Origin: Luteibacter aegosomatissinici
GTDB lineage: Bacteria > Pseudomonadota > Gammaproteobacteria > Xanthomonadales > Rhodanobacteraceae
Reading direction: 5' to 3'
Assembly (NCBI RefSeq): GCF_023078495.1
Contig: NZ_CP095742.1
Location: 3,720,001-3,784,000, forward strand
DNA: 64,000 bases
Shown: piece by piece, positions 63,590-64,000 of the stretch
Layout: each line of letters opens with the position of its first letter
How positions within the stretch are numbered: the stretch's first letter is position 1
The notes under the pieces: generated by a model
Database searches by the model: none
What the model was told of the DNA's origin: nothing
What the model saw: only the letters and a program-made list of their open reading frames with translations
Position numbers and translations under genes: made by a program

Positions 63590-64000
63590 TCAGTCACCGC
63601 TGCGCAGCAGTTCGTTGATACCGGTCTTGGAACGGGTCTTCTCGTCCACCTGCTTCACGATGATCGCGGCGTACAGGCTATGGCTGCCATCCTTCGCGGG
63701 CAGGCTGCCCGCGACGACCACGCTGCCGGCCGGCACGCGGCCGTAGCTGATTTCGCCGGTGGCGCGGTTGTAGATACGGGTGGACTGGCCGAGGAACACC
63801 CCCATGCCGATCACCGAGCCCTTCTCGACGATCACACCCTCGACCACTTCGGAGCGGGCGCCGATGAAGCAATTGTCTTCAATGATGGTGGGGTTGGCCT
63901 GCAGCGGCTCGAGCACGCCACCGATGCCGACGCCGCCGGACAGGTGCACGCCCGCGCCGATCTGCGCGCACGAACCGACGGTGGCCCAGGTATCGACCAT
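63590..64000 (-). CDS. dapD: Tetrahydrodipicolinate N-succinyltransferase DapD, C-terminal part (runs off the window)
   Basis: Adds succinate to tetrahydrodipicolinate. The visible 136 residues are left-handed beta-helix hexapeptide repeats ([49 protein letters not shown]) and the typical C-terminus. The start lies to the right of the window. Confidence 0.95.
   Translation of the reverse strand: MVDTWATVGSCAQIGAGVHLSGGVGIGGVLEPLQANPTIIEDNCFIGARSEVVEGVIVEKGSVIGMGVFLGQSTRIYNRATGEISYGRVPAGSVVVAGSLPAKDGSHSLYAAIIVKQVDEKTRSKTGINELLRSGD

Overview
The window is a high-GC gammaproteobacterial chromosome segment. Gene order, a FleQ-type regulator beside fliE, RpoN-type promoters on flagellar operons and many copies of a GTAGGAGCGCGCTTGCGCG-type palindromic repeat all suggest Xanthomonadales, most likely family Rhodanobacteraceae (Luteibacter/Dyella/Rhodanobacter type). 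This assignment is an inference from style and content; no marker gene was compared.

Positions 1-40445 are one nearly complete polar flagellum and chemotaxis locus. Read along the minus strand from the right it runs cheV, flgBCDEFGHIJKL, fliC, fliD, fliS, fliT-like, a PilZ-type protein, fleQ, fliEFGHIJK, fliLM, fliNOPQR, flhB, flhA, flhF, flhG, fliA, cheY, cheZ and the start of cheA. On the plus strand, divergent from cheV, are a soluble methyl-accepting protein, flgA, flgM, flgN and an EAL/HDOD-type protein. Most genes overlap by 1 or 4 bases, which indicates translational coupling. Strong matches to sigma-54 promoters (GG-N10-GC with TGGCAC and TTGC) precede fliN, fliL, fliD, flgB and the mcp, with a weaker one before fliE. 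Sigma-28 promoters precede fliC, cheV, flgM and perhaps the mcp. Together with fleQ, fliA and flgM in the same locus, this gives a readable hierarchy: FleQ with RpoN drives the basal body and hook; FliA then drives flagellin, chemotaxis and its own anti-sigma factor. motAB, rpoN and fleSR are not in the window.

Positions 41800-47960 (minus strand) hold a tight four-gene run (gamma-glutamyltransferase, metallo-beta-lactamase-fold hydrolase, TMEM43-family protein, MAPEG protein), then a ferredoxin, an unknown lipoprotein, coaD and rsmD. Positions 48000-51550 (plus) hold ftsY, an AsmA-like protein, mutY and yggX, followed by tRNA-Phe with a clear promoter and terminator. Positions 51950-53300 hold a small coiled-coil/membrane gene pair and an unknown anchored protein. 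Positions 53490-59450 hold a secreted endonuclease/exonuclease/phosphatase-family enzyme, an exported S33 peptidase-like hydrolase, parC, a Nudix hydrolase and a phosphodiester glycosidase-like lipoprotein. Positions 59489-62000 hold an unrecognised secreted protein and, in tandem, a decayed paralogue with a large internal deletion and frameshift. The window ends with dapE, an ArsC/Spx-family protein and the 3' part of dapD.

The least explained items are the secreted-protein pair with its pseudogene, the coiled-coil pair after tRNA-Phe, and a set of GTCA/TGAC dyads upstream of fleQ, fliN and fliL that may be binding sites for a flagellar activator.
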